From NCBI RefSeq assembly GCF_040730185.1, contig NZ_CP160402.1, forward strand, positions 1,798,001-1,862,000: a DNA stretch of 64,000 bases, in the 5' to 3' direction. Source of the DNA: Streptomyces sp. Je 1-332 (GTDB taxonomy: Bacteria > Actinomycetota > Actinomycetes > Streptomycetales > Streptomycetaceae). Below, in pieces: positions 1 through 8,172 of the stretch (positions are counted from its first letter, which is position 1; each line of letters begins with the position of its first letter). The notes beneath the pieces were generated by a model. The model was not told the DNA's origin, searched no databases, and was given only the letters and a program-made list of their open reading frames with translations. The translations under genes were made by a program, and so were the position numbers.

Positions 1-1
1 T

Positions 2-1171
2 GTCATGGGCCTGTACGACGGGGCCTCCGGGCAGGGTGAACTGGCTTCCACCGCGCAGGTGTCGAAGCTGTTGCGGGCGCCGGTGGTGCTTGTCGTGGAT
101 GCGTCGTCGCAGTCGCGGTCTGTTGCCGCGCTTGTGCATGGGTTCGCCTCGTGGGATCCGGAGGTGCGGATCGGGGGCGTGATTCTGAACAAGGTGGGGT
201 CTGCGCGGCATGAGGGGTTGCTGCGGGAGGCTCTTGATGAGTCGGGGGTGCCTGTGCTGGGGGCGTTGGGGCGCGCGCCCCAGGTTCAGGCTCCCTCTCG
301 GCACTTGGGGCTCGTTCCTGTTGCCGAGCGGCGGGCTGAGGCTTTGGAGTCCGTCGCGGCGTTGGCCTCGCAGGTGCGGGAAGGGTGTGACCTGGAGGCG
401 ATTCTTGCGCTGGCGCGTAGTGCGCCTGGGTTGTCCGGTGACGCGTGGGATCCGGTTGCTGTGGGGGCCTGCGGCGCTTCTTTCCCCAATCCCACCCCTT
501 CCCGAAACTGGGGCTCCGCCCCAGACCCCGCTCCTCAAACGCCGGAGAGGCTGAATACTCGTCCCGTGGTCGCCATCGCCGGTGGCCCCGCCTTCTCGTT
601 CTCCTATGCGGAGCATGCCGAGCTGCTCGCCGCCGCGGGAGCCGACGTCGTCACCTTCGATCCGTTGCGCGACGAGGAACTGCCCCCCGGCACCGCCGGG
701 TTGGTCATCGGTGGTGGGTTCCCCGAGGTGTACGCGCCCGAGCTCTCCGCCAACGAGCCGCTGCGCAAAGCCGTCGCCGAACTCGCGCTCAGCGGTGCGC
801 CTGTCGCCGCCGAGTGTGCCGGACTGCTGTACCTGACCCGGGAGTTGGACGGGAAGCCGATGTGCGGGGTGCTTGACGCGCACGCGCGGATGTCCGAGCG
901 GCTCACGCTCGGCTACCGCGACGCCGTCGCCGTGTCCGACAGCTCGCTCGCGGCGGCCGGGACCCGGATGCGCGGGCACGAGTTCCACCGCACCGTCGTC
1001 GAACCGGGCGCCGGGGCGGTCGCCGCCTGGGGGATGCACGCTCCTGAGCGGCGGCTCGAAGGCTTCGTACAACAAGGTGTGCACGCGAGTTATCTGCACA
1101 CGCATTGGGCCGCCGAACCCGGTATCGCCCGTCGGTTCGTAGAGAGGTGCAGAGGATGGGCAGCAGCATGA
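2..1171 (+). CDS. cobB: cobyrinic acid a,c-diamide synthase (CobB/CbiA), 5' partial
   Basis: The reading frame is already open at the left edge, so the N-terminal P-loop part of this cobalamin enzyme is missing. The family amidates the a and c side chains of (hydrogeno)cobyrinic acid using glutamine and ATP. The visible start (VMGLYDG) is an internal motif of the synthetase domain. The second half is a class-I glutamine amidotransferase domain with the catalytic Cys in a PVAAECAGLL context, then LGYRDA, HEFH and ASYLHTHW. A segment of about 27 residues at the domain junction is rich in Pro and Ser and is encoded by an intergenic-type repeat (see repeat entry). The stop overlaps the alternative cobI start at 1168 (ATGA). 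The family call is secure; whether the repeat impairs the enzyme is unknown. Confidence 0.93.
   Translation, partial: VMGLYDGASGQGELASTAQVSKLLRAPVVLVVDASSQSRSVAALVHGFASWDPEVRIGGVILNKVGSARHEGLLREALDESGVPVLGALGRAPQVQAPSRHLGLVPVAERRAEALESVAALASQVREGCDLEAILALARSAPGLSGDAWDPVAVGACGASFPNPTPSRNWGSAPDPAPQTPERLNTRPVVAIAGGPAFSFSYAEHAELLAAAGADVVTFDPLRDEELPPGTAGLVIGGGFPEVYAPELSANEPLRKAVAELALSGAPVAAECAGLLYLTRELDGKPMCGVLDAHARMSERLTLGYRDAVAVSDSSLAAAGTRMRGHEFHRTVVEPGAGAVAAWGMHAPERRLEGFVQQGVHASYLHTHWAAEPGIARRFVERCRGWAAA
478..556 (+). repeat. intergenic-type repeat embedded in frame within cobB
   Basis: This stretch has the layout of the repeats found after five plus-strand genes in this window: a TTTCCCCAATCCCACCCC head, a CTGGGGC/GCCCCAG hairpin (508-524), then CTCCTCAAACGCCGG and GGCTGA. 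Here it is read through in frame and encodes the linker between the two CobB domains. Confidence 0.8.
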
Positions 1172-1917
1172 GCAGCAAGCTGGTCGGTGTCGGGGTCGGC
1201 CCCGGAGACCCCGAGCTCGTCACGGTCAAGGGCGTGAACGCCCTGCGCGCCGCCGCTGTCGTCGTCGTGCCCGTCATGGCCGCGCCGGACGGGACGGACG
1301 GCGGGGAGCGTGGCCGGGCCGAATCGACCGTGCTGCACTACGTCCCCGAGGACAAGGTCGTACGCGTCGTGTTCGCGCTCAACGAGCGCAGTGACCGGCA
1401 GCGCCGCGAGGCCGCCTGGGACGCCGCTGGCGAGCGGGTCGCCCAACTGCTGCGCGAGCAGGGTTCCGTGGCCTTCGCGACGATCGGTGACCCCAACGTG
1501 TACTCGACGTTCACCTACCTCGCGCAGACCATCGCGGAGCTCGTGCCCGGCGTCGAGGTGGAGACCGTGCCCGGCATCACCGCCATGCAGGACCTCGCAG
1601 CGCGCAGCGGCGCCGTCCTCACCGAGGGCACCGAGCCGTTGACGCTGGTGCCGGTGACCGCGGGCGCCGCGGTGCTCAAGGACGCGCTCGCCGGGCCCGG
1701 CACGGTCGTCGCGTACAAGTTCGGGCGGCTCGCCCACGAGGTCGCCGCCGCGCTGCGCGAGACCGGGCGCACCGAGGACGCCGTGTGGGGTTCCGCCCTT
1801 GGACTGCCCGAGGAGTCCATCCAGGGCGCCGCCGGTATCGGCGAGGCCCCGCTGCCCTATCTGTCGACGCTCATCGCTCCCGCGCGGCGCGAGGGCGGCC
1901 GGGGCGGGAAACTGTGA
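1156..1917 (+). CDS. cobI: precorrin-2 C20-methyltransferase
   Basis: SAM-dependent methylation of precorrin-2 at C20 gives precorrin-3A. The 253-residue protein has the tetrapyrrole methylase fold: N-terminal GVGPGD (residues 13-18), a central TIGDPNVYSTF loop near residue 111, and VPGITAMQ. Two ATGs compete. The one at 1156 has AGAGAGG eight bases upstream. The one at 1168 overlaps the cobB stop. I chose 1156. It is co-transcribed with cobB and converges on the ZIP transporter gene with only 32 bp between them. Confidence 0.92.
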   Translation: MGSSMSSKLVGVGVGPGDPELVTVKGVNALRAAAVVVVPVMAAPDGTDGGERGRAESTVLHYVPEDKVVRVVFALNERSDRQRREAAWDAAGERVAQLLREQGSVAFATIGDPNVYSTFTYLAQTIAELVPGVEVETVPGITAMQDLAARSGAVLTEGTEPLTLVPVTAGAAVLKDALAGPGTVVAYKFGRLAHEVAAALRETGRTEDAVWGSALGLPEESIQGAAGIGEAPLPYLSTLIAPARREGGRGGKL

Positions 1918-1949
1918 CCTCCGCGCACGCCTCGGCGCCTGTCGCGGCC

Positions 1950-2681
1950 TCACTCCGCGATGCCCACCACCAGCCAGATGAACGCCGCTCCCGCCACCGT
2001 GCACAGCAGCGTCGAGCGGGCCGGGTGCTCGTGGTGCGCCTCCGGCAGGATCTCCGCGGCGGCCAGGTAGAGCAGCGCTCCGCCGAAGAACCCGAGATAC
2101 CCGCCGAGCAGTTGCTCCGGAATGGTGAACAGGAGCGTCGACGCGGCGCCCACCACCGGGGCCACCGCGTCCGCGAACAGCATCGCGATGGCCTTGCGCC
2201 GTGCGTTCCCGTACAGGCTGGTGAGCGTGTACGTGTTGAAGCCGTCCGCGAAGTCATGGGCGATGACCGCGAGGGCCACCGCCGTTCCCATGCCGCCGCC
2301 CACCTGGAAGGCGGCGCCGATCGCGATGCCGTCCATGGCGCTGTGCCCGACCATCGCGCCGGCCGCCGTCAGGCCCACCTGCGGCACCCTGCCCTTGTCG
2401 TGCTCGTCCGCCCCGTGCCCGGCGTGCCGGCCCGCGAGGAGGTGCTCCACGAGGTGCGCGGCGAGGAAGCCCGCGACGAACAGGAGCAGCGCCGCGGGGA
2501 CGCCGAAGACCGGGGTGCCGGCGGCCTCGATCGCCTCCGGCAGCAGGTCGAGTCCGACCACGCCGAGCATCAGACCGCCCGCGAGCCCCAGGACGAGGTG
2601 GCGCCGGTCGGTGACCCGCTGGGCCGTCCAGCCGCCCACCAGGGTCATCACAAAGGCGCCGAGCGCCACGAACACCGCCAT
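1950..2681 (-). CDS. ZIP-family metal transporter
   Basis: A 243-residue integral membrane protein with about eight hydrophobic segments. A His-rich cytoplasmic-type loop (near residues 84-92, HAGHGADEHDKG) and the helix IV/V signatures HSAMDG and HDFADG are the metal-site pattern of ZIP/ZupT importers. It lies on the opposite strand inside the cobalamin operon, between cobI and cobM, which suggests, but does not prove, that it supplies cobalt or another divalent metal. ZIP proteins typically carry zinc, iron or manganese, so the substrate is open. Confidence 0.88.
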   Translation of the reverse strand: MAVFVALGAFVMTLVGGWTAQRVTDRRHLVLGLAGGLMLGVVGLDLLPEAIEAAGTPVFGVPAALLLFVAGFLAAHLVEHLLAGRHAGHGADEHDKGRVPQVGLTAAGAMVGHSAMDGIAIGAAFQVGGGMGTAVALAVIAHDFADGFNTYTLTSLYGNARRKAIAMLFADAVAPVVGAASTLLFTIPEQLLGGYLGFFGGALLYLAAAEILPEAHHEHPARSTLLCTVAGAAFIWLVVGIAE

Positions 2682-2773
2682 GCGCCCTTGCTAGCCGATT
2701 GACCCCCTGCCCCGCACATCCGGCGCGGGGCGACACCCACTGTTTTTCTGTTTCGTACGAGAGGAACCCACCC

Positions 2774-3598
2774 ATGGCCGACGCCGAAGCCACCACCGGC
2801 AAGGTGACCTTTGTCGGGGCAGGGCCCGGCGCCGCCGACCTGCTCACCTTCCGCGCCGCACGGGCTATCGCGGACGCCGATGTCGTCATCTGGGCCGCCA
2901 GCCTCGTACAGGCCGAAGTCCTCGAACACGCACGCGCGGGCGCAGAGATCCTCGACTCGGCGACGATGTCCCTCGAAGAGGTGGTCTCCGTCTACGAGCG
3001 GGCGGCCACCGAGGGCCTGAAGGTGGCCCGCATCCACTCCGGCGACCCCGCCCTGTGGGGCGGCACGCAGGAGCAGGTCGACCGGTGCGCCGACATCGGC
3101 GTGGCCACCGAGATCGTGCCCGGCGTCTCGTCGTTCTCGGCGGTCGCCGCGATCGCGCAGCGCGAGCTGACCATCCCCGAGGTCGCGCAGTCCGTGATCC
3201 TCACCCGGCTCGGCGGCGGCAAGACGCCGATGCCGCCCGGCGAGGAGGTACGGGAGTTCGCGCGGCACGGCACGACGATGGCGCTGTTCCTCTCGACGGC
3301 GCGCAGCGGCCAGCTGGTGCGGGAGCTCCTGGAGGGCGGCTACCCGACGACCACGCCCGTCGTCATCGCGTACCAGGTGACGTGGCCCGAGGAACTCGTG
3401 CTGCACTGCACCATCGAGACCCTCGAAGAGACGGTCAAGGAGCACAAGCTCTGGAAGCACACCCTCTTCCTGGTCGGCCCCGCCCTCGCCGCGCACGGCA
3501 CCCGCTCGCACCTGTACCACCCGGGCCACTTCCACGGTTACCGCAAGGCGGACCCGCAGGCGAGGGCCGCGCTACGGGCCGAGAAGGCCACCTCGTGA
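2774..3598 (+). CDS. cobM: precorrin-4 C11-methyltransferase
   Basis: Methylates precorrin-4 at C11 with SAM to give precorrin-5. The 274-residue protein carries GAGPGA (residues 15-20), RIHSGDPALWG and PGVSSFSAVAA, all typical of CobM/CbiF. The ATG at 2774 was chosen because GAGAGGA precedes it at a good distance. The longer open frame from 2699 lacks both a ribosome site and similarity. The stop overlaps the GTG of cobL (GTGA). The roughly 90-bp region upstream must hold the promoter that restarts the operon after the ZIP gene. I see no cobalamin riboswitch there. Confidence 0.92.
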   Translation: MADAEATTGKVTFVGAGPGAADLLTFRAARAIADADVVIWAASLVQAEVLEHARAGAEILDSATMSLEEVVSVYERAATEGLKVARIHSGDPALWGGTQEQVDRCADIGVATEIVPGVSSFSAVAAIAQRELTIPEVAQSVILTRLGGGKTPMPPGEEVREFARHGTTMALFLSTARSGQLVRELLEGGYPTTTPVVIAYQVTWPEELVLHCTIETLEETVKEHKLWKHTLFLVGPALAAHGTRSHLYHPGHFHGYRKADPQARAALRAEKATS

Positions 3599-4866
3599 TC
3601 ACCGTCATCGGTACGGGGACGGGGGCGCCGCTCGACGCGGCGGCCCTGGAGGCGGCGCGCGGCGCGGCGCTCGTGGTGGGAGCCCGGCGCCACATCGACG
3701 CCGCCCAGCTGCCACCGGGGACGGCCCGTGTGGTGATGGGGCCGCTCGCCCCCGCGCTCGACGCCATCGAGGAGCAGTTGGCGAAGGCGGACGCGGCGAC
3801 GGATGGTGGCGGTGTCGTCGTGCTGGCGTCCGGGGACCCGGGGTTCTTCGGGATCGTGCGGGCGCTCGCGGTGCGGTTCGGGCCCGCCGAGCTCGACGTG
3901 CGGCCCGGCGTATCGTCCGTGGCCACCGCCTTCGCGCGGGTCGGGCTCCCGTGGGACGACGCGGTGGTGGTGAGCGCGCACGGCCGGGACCTGCGCACCG
4001 CCGTGAACACCTGCCGTACACACCCCAAGGTGGCCGTCCTGACCGGCCCCGGCAGCGGCCCCGCCGAACTCGGCGCCGAGCTGATGCGCCGCACCGACAC
4101 CCGCACCCTCGTCGTCGCGTCCGCCCTGGGCGACCCGGAGCACGAGCGTGTCGAGCGGGTCACCCCGGCCGAGGCGGCGAGCCGCGACTGGGGCGCCGCG
4201 GTGAGCGTCGTCCTGTGCCTGGACGAGGACCGGGCCCTCACGCCCGTACGCACGGTGGCCGGGCCCCGCCCCTCCCCAGACCGATGGGCCCTGGACGAGG
4301 CCGAGTTCACCCACCGCGACTCGATGATCACCAAGTTCGAGGTGCGCGCCCTTGCCCTGGCCCGGCTCGGGCCGCGCGTCGGCGACCTCGTGTGGGACAT
4401 CGGCGCGGGGTCGGGGTCGGTCGCCGTGGAGTGCGCGCGGTTCGGGGCGGCGGTCGTCGCCGTGGAGAAGACCGCCGACGGCGTCGAGCGCGTGCGGGCC
4501 AACGCCGCCGCGCACGGTGTCGACGTACGCGCCGTGCACGGGGCCGCGCCCACCGTCCTGTCCGATCTCTCGGACCCGGACGCCGTGTTCATCGGGGGCG
4601 GCGGCCGTGAGCTGCCCGCCATAGTGAGCGCCTGCGCACGGCGTGCGCGGCGGACCGTCGTGGTCGCCATGGCGGCGATCGACCGGGTGCCCGCGGTACG
4701 GGCCGCGCTGAGTGGCGCCGGGTACGACTGCGACGGCGTACTGCTGCAGTCCTCGCGGCTCGCGCCGCTGCCCGGTGAGGTCTCGCGGCTCGCGGCGGCC
4801 AATCCGGTCTTCCTGGTGTGGGGCACCCGCCCCTCATCTTCCTTGCCTGAAGGAGTAGTTGAGTGA
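3595..4866 (+). CDS. cobL: precorrin-6Y C5,15-methyltransferase (decarboxylating), CbiE-CbiT fusion
   Basis: Two-domain enzyme that methylates precorrin-6B at C5 and C15 and decarboxylates the C12 acetate. The N-terminal CbiE domain (about residues 1-200) opens with VIGTGTGAP and has ASGDPGFFG near residue 80. The C-terminal CbiT domain (about 230-423) has the Rossmann SAM motif DIGAGSGSVAVE near residue 268 and later FIGGGG. Total length of 423 is normal for CobL. The GTG start shares four bases with the cobM stop, and its own stop overlaps the next GTG, so translation is probably coupled along the operon. Confidence 0.93.
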   Translation: MITVIGTGTGAPLDAAALEAARGAALVVGARRHIDAAQLPPGTARVVMGPLAPALDAIEEQLAKADAATDGGGVVVLASGDPGFFGIVRALAVRFGPAELDVRPGVSSVATAFARVGLPWDDAVVVSAHGRDLRTAVNTCRTHPKVAVLTGPGSGPAELGAELMRRTDTRTLVVASALGDPEHERVERVTPAEAASRDWGAAVSVVLCLDEDRALTPVRTVAGPRPSPDRWALDEAEFTHRDSMITKFEVRALALARLGPRVGDLVWDIGAGSGSVAVECARFGAAVVAVEKTADGVERVRANAAAHGVDVRAVHGAAPTVLSDLSDPDAVFIGGGGRELPAIVSACARRARRTVVVAMAAIDRVPAVRAALSGAGYDCDGVLLQSSRLAPLPGEVSRLAAANPVFLVWGTRPSSSLPEGVVE

Positions 4867-6605
4867 TCGGCCTGATCTCCGCCACGGCGGCGGGCGGCGC
4901 GGCACGCGACCGCGTCGCCGCGGCGTGGCCCTCGCGGACGCGGGTGTACGAGGGTCCCGTGCGGGAGGCCTTGGAGCGGGCCTTCCCGGAGTGCGAGCAG
5001 GTGGTGTGCTTCCTGGCCACCGGCGCGGTGGTGCGCCTCGCCGCGCCGCTCCTGCGGGGCAAGGACGTCGACCCCGGGGTCGTGTGCGTCGACGAGGCCG
5101 GGCGGTTCGCGGTCGCCCTGCTCGGCGGGCACGAGGGGGGCGCCAACGCCCTGGCCCAGGAGCTGGGGGACCTCCTGGCGGCCACACCCGTCGTGACGAC
5201 GGCGACCGACTCCGTGGACGTGCCGGGGCTCGACACGCTCGGCCTTCCGGTGGAGGGGGATGTCGCCGGGGTCACCCGCGCGATCCTCGACGGCGAACCG
5301 GTCGCCCTGCACGTGGAGTTGGCGTACCCGCTGCCCGCACTGCCGCCCAACGTCACACCTGGCCACGGGCACCCGGTGGTCCGGGTGACGGACCGGGCGC
5401 TCGAACTCGGCCCGGGTGAGGTCGTGTTGCGGCCCGGCTCGCTCACCGTGGGTGTGGGCGCGAGCAAGGGCGCGCCCACCGAGGAAGTCCTCGGGCTCAT
5501 CCAGGACACCCTCCGGGACGCGGGGCTCTCCCCCGCCTCCGTCGCCGCGCTCGCGACCGTCGACGCGAAGGCCGACGAGCCCGGTATCGTCGAGGCGGCG
5601 GCGCGGCTCGGGGTGCCGGTGGTGACGTACGCGGCCGACGAGCTGGCCGGCGTCGACGTCCCGAACCCGTCCGAAGCGCCGCTCGCCGCCGTCGGTACGC
5701 CCTCCGTGGCGGAGGCCGCCGCGCTGCGCGGCGGCGGTGAACTCCTCGTGCCGAAGCGGAAGTCGGCGCCGGAGGGCCGTGCGCCCATGGCGACCTGCGC
5801 GGTCGCGCGCCGCGCGCCCCGCGGCCGGCTGGCCGTGGTCGGGCTCGGCCCCGGCGCCCGTGATCTGCTGACGCCGCGCGCCCGCGAGGAGCTGCGCAGG
5901 GCCTCGGTCCTGGTCGGCCTCGACCAGTACGTCGACCAGATCCGCGACCTGCTCAGGCCCGGCACGAAGCTCATCGAGTCGGGCCTGGGCGCCGAGGAGG
6001 AACGGGCCCGTACCGCTGTCGCCGAGGCCCAGAAGGGCCAGGCGGTCGCGCTGATCGGGTCCGGCGACGCGGGCGTGTACGCGATGGCGTCGCCCGCGCT
6101 CGCGGAGGCGAGCGACGACATCGACGTCATCGGTGTGCCCGGCGTGACGGCCGCGCTCGCCGCGGCGGCGATCCTGGGCGCGCCGCTCGGCCACGACCAC
6201 GTGTCCATCAGCCTGTCCGACCTGCACACGCCCTGGGAGGTCATCGAGCGCCGGGTGCGCGCGGCGGCCGAGGCGGACATCATCGTCACCTTCTACAACC
6301 CGCGCAGCCGGGGCCGCGACTGGCAGCTGCCGAAGGCCCTGTCGATCCTCGCCGAGCACCGGGAGCCCACGACCCCGGTGGGTGTGGTGCGCAACGCCTC
6401 TCGCCCGGACGAGTCGGCGCTCCTGAGCACGATCGGCGAACTCGACCCGGCAGTCGTCGACATGATGACGGTCGTGACCGTTGGCAACACCGCGACCCGC
6501 GAGATCGCGGGCCGCATGGTGACCCCGCGCGGCTACCGCTGGCAGCAGGCGGACCCAGCGGCTCCTTCCGAGGCCCCGGCGGCCCCTTCGGAGGTGGCCA
6601 AGTGA
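4863..6605 (+). CDS. cobJ: CbiG / precorrin-3B C17-methyltransferase (CobJ) fusion
   Basis: A 580-residue fusion. Residues 1 to about 130 match the CbiG N-terminal domain (FLATGAVVRLAAPLL), about 190-310 the CbiG C-terminal domain (LTVGVGASKGAP), and about 320-570 the CobJ/CbiH methylase (AVVGLGPGARDLLTPRA, GSGDAGVYAMAS, PGVTAALAAAA, TFYNPRS). CobJ performs C17 methylation with ring contraction. CbiG opens the delta-lactone in the anaerobic route. GTG start with AAGGAG upstream, overlapping the cobL stop. Confidence 0.92.
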   Translation: MIGLISATAAGGAARDRVAAAWPSRTRVYEGPVREALERAFPECEQVVCFLATGAVVRLAAPLLRGKDVDPGVVCVDEAGRFAVALLGGHEGGANALAQELGDLLAATPVVTTATDSVDVPGLDTLGLPVEGDVAGVTRAILDGEPVALHVELAYPLPALPPNVTPGHGHPVVRVTDRALELGPGEVVLRPGSLTVGVGASKGAPTEEVLGLIQDTLRDAGLSPASVAALATVDAKADEPGIVEAAARLGVPVVTYAADELAGVDVPNPSEAPLAAVGTPSVAEAAALRGGGELLVPKRKSAPEGRAPMATCAVARRAPRGRLAVVGLGPGARDLLTPRAREELRRASVLVGLDQYVDQIRDLLRPGTKLIESGLGAEEERARTAVAEAQKGQAVALIGSGDAGVYAMASPALAEASDDIDVIGVPGVTAALAAAAILGAPLGHDHVSISLSDLHTPWEVIERRVRAAAEADIIVTFYNPRSRGRDWQLPKALSILAEHREPTTPVGVVRNASRPDESALLSTIGELDPAVVDMMTVVTVGNTATREIAGRMVTPRGYRWQQADPAAPSEAPAAPSEVAK

Positions 6606-7231
6606 CCCGTGTCGTCCACCCCATCGAGCAGGAGTCGTTCCGGCGGCTGCGGGCCCGCCTCGACACCTCGCACTTCGCGCCGCTGACCCGCGCGGTCGTG
6701 GAGCGCGTCATCCACTCCGCCGCCGACCTGGAGTACGCGACGGACCTCGTCACCGACGAGGACGCCTTGGTGGCCGCCCACGCGGCGCTGCACGCGGGCG
6801 CGCCCGTCGTCACCGACGTGGAGATGGTCGCGGCGGGCATCACCAAGCGCGAGACGGTCTGCCGCCTCAAGGACGCCAAGTCCCATGCGGGGATGACCCG
6901 TTCGGCCCACGCGATCCGTCTCGCGTACGAGCAGGTGGGCCCCGGCGCGCTCTGGGTGATCGGCTGCGCGCCGACCGCCCTGGAGGAACTGCTCGTCCTG
7001 GACGCCTCCCCCGCCCTGGTGATCGGCCTGCCGGTCGGTTTCGTGGGGGCCGCGGAGTCCAAGGCGGCCCTGCGCGAGAGCGGGCTTCCCGCCGTCAGCA
7101 ACGTGTCGGAGAAGGGCGGCTCGGCGGTGGCGGCGGCGGCGCTCAACGCGCTCCTGTACCACCCCGCTCCGGCCCGGCCGCCGCACCGTACGAACGAAAC
7201 AACCGACGAAGCAATCAAGGAGTCCCCGTGA
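6602..7231 (+). CDS. cobH: precorrin-8X methylmutase
   Basis: Moves the C11 methyl to C12, turning precorrin-8X into hydrogenobyrinic acid (or the cobalt equivalent). The 209-residue length is normal for CobH/CbiC. Family blocks visible are IEQESFRRLRA at the N terminus, HAALHAGAPVVTDVEMVAAGI, the substrate-loop sequence SHAGMTRSAHAIR, and GLPVGFVGAAESK. The GTG start overlaps the previous stop, and cbiX follows with another four-base overlap. Confidence 0.93.
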   Translation: MTRVVHPIEQESFRRLRARLDTSHFAPLTRAVVERVIHSAADLEYATDLVTDEDALVAAHAALHAGAPVVTDVEMVAAGITKRETVCRLKDAKSHAGMTRSAHAIRLAYEQVGPGALWVIGCAPTALEELLVLDASPALVIGLPVGFVGAAESKAALRESGLPAVSNVSEKGGSAVAAAALNALLYHPAPARPPHRTNETTDEAIKESP

Positions 7232-8172
7232 CCACCCCGCCCGCACTGCTCATCGCCGGACACGGCACCCGTGACGACGCCGGGGCGGCAGCCTTCCGTG
7301 ACTTCGTGCAGGAGCTCGCCCGGCGCAACCCCGAACTCCCGGTCGCCGGCGGCTTCATCGAGCTGTCCCCGCCGCCGCTGGGTGACGCGGTCTCCGATCT
7401 CGTGGACCGGGGCGTCAAACGTTTCGCGGCGGTGCCGCTGATGCTGGTGTCGGCCGGGCACGCCAAGGGGGACATTCCCGCGGCGCTCACCCGCGAGAAG
7501 GAGCGCCACCTTGGCATCTCGTACACCTACGGCCGCCCGCTCGGCCCGCACCCCTCGCTCCTGAAGGTCCTCGACCGCCGCCTGGACGAGGCGCTCGGCG
7601 GCTCGGCCCGCACGCCCGAGGACCGCGCGGACGTCACGGTGCTGCTCGTGGGCCGCGGTTCCACCGACCCGGACGCCAACGCCGAGGTGCACAAGGCGGC
7701 GCGGCTGCTGTGGGAGGGACGGGGTTACGCGGGCGTGGAGACGGCGTTCGTGTCGCTCGCGGCGCCGGACGTGCCGTCGGGCCTGGACCGCTGCGTACGC
7801 CTGGGCGCCAAGCGGATCGTGGTCCTGCCCTACTTCCTGTTCACCGGCATCCTGCCGGACCGCGTCCGCCAGCAGACGGACGGCTGGGCGGCGGCGCACC
7901 CCGACACCGAGGTGCGCTCGGCGAACGTGATCGGCCCAGAGGAGGAGCTGCTCGACCTCGTCATGGAGCGCTACCGGGAGGCGGTCAAGGGCGATCTGCG
8001 GATGAACTGCGACTCCTGCGTCTACCGCATCGCGCTGCCCGGCTTCGAGGACAAGGTGGGTCTTCCGCAGCAGCCGCACTTCCACCCGGACGACGACGGG
8101 GACCACGGTCATGGACACGGACATGGCCATGGGCACGGCCACCACCACGGGTCCCATGCGCACTCGCACTGA
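7228..8172 (+). CDS. cbiX: sirohydrochlorin cobaltochelatase CbiX, long form with His-rich tail
   Basis: Inserts cobalt into a tetrapyrrole ring (sirohydrochlorin or a derivative). The 314 residues contain two CbiX repeats: GHGTRDDAGAAAF near residue 10 and LLVGRGSTDPDANAE near residue 135. A Cys pair (MNCDSC, residues 259-264) follows, then a tail of alternating Gly-His (about the last 25 residues) that probably holds or delivers metal. GTG start with AAGGAG seven bases upstream. The 3' end overlaps the likely cobC start. A ZIP transporter elsewhere in the operon fits metal supply. Confidence 0.92.
   Translation: MTTPPALLIAGHGTRDDAGAAAFRDFVQELARRNPELPVAGGFIELSPPPLGDAVSDLVDRGVKRFAAVPLMLVSAGHAKGDIPAALTREKERHLGISYTYGRPLGPHPSLLKVLDRRLDEALGGSARTPEDRADVTVLLVGRGSTDPDANAEVHKAARLLWEGRGYAGVETAFVSLAAPDVPSGLDRCVRLGAKRIVVLPYFLFTGILPDRVRQQTDGWAAAHPDTEVRSANVIGPEEELLDLVMERYREAVKGDLRMNCDSCVYRIALPGFEDKVGLPQQPHFHPDDDGDHGHGHGHGHGHGHHHGSHAHSH

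Noticed and set aside
2682..2773. Cobalamin riboswitch before cobM
   Set aside because: The gap is only about 90 bp, and no B12-box or conserved core is visible. The CACCCACTG there is too short to count.
3055..3594. Extended N terminus of cobL from 3055
   Set aside because: It overlaps cobM in another frame. The GTG at 3595 gives the exact family start and a four-base overlap.
3435..6359. 974-codon open frame on the minus strand across the cobM-cobJ region, and other long antisense frames (for example 16486-18717)
   Set aside because: They lie opposite strongly supported genes, have low-complexity Arg/Gly/Ala-rich translations and no family motifs. Long antisense frames are normal in high-GC DNA.
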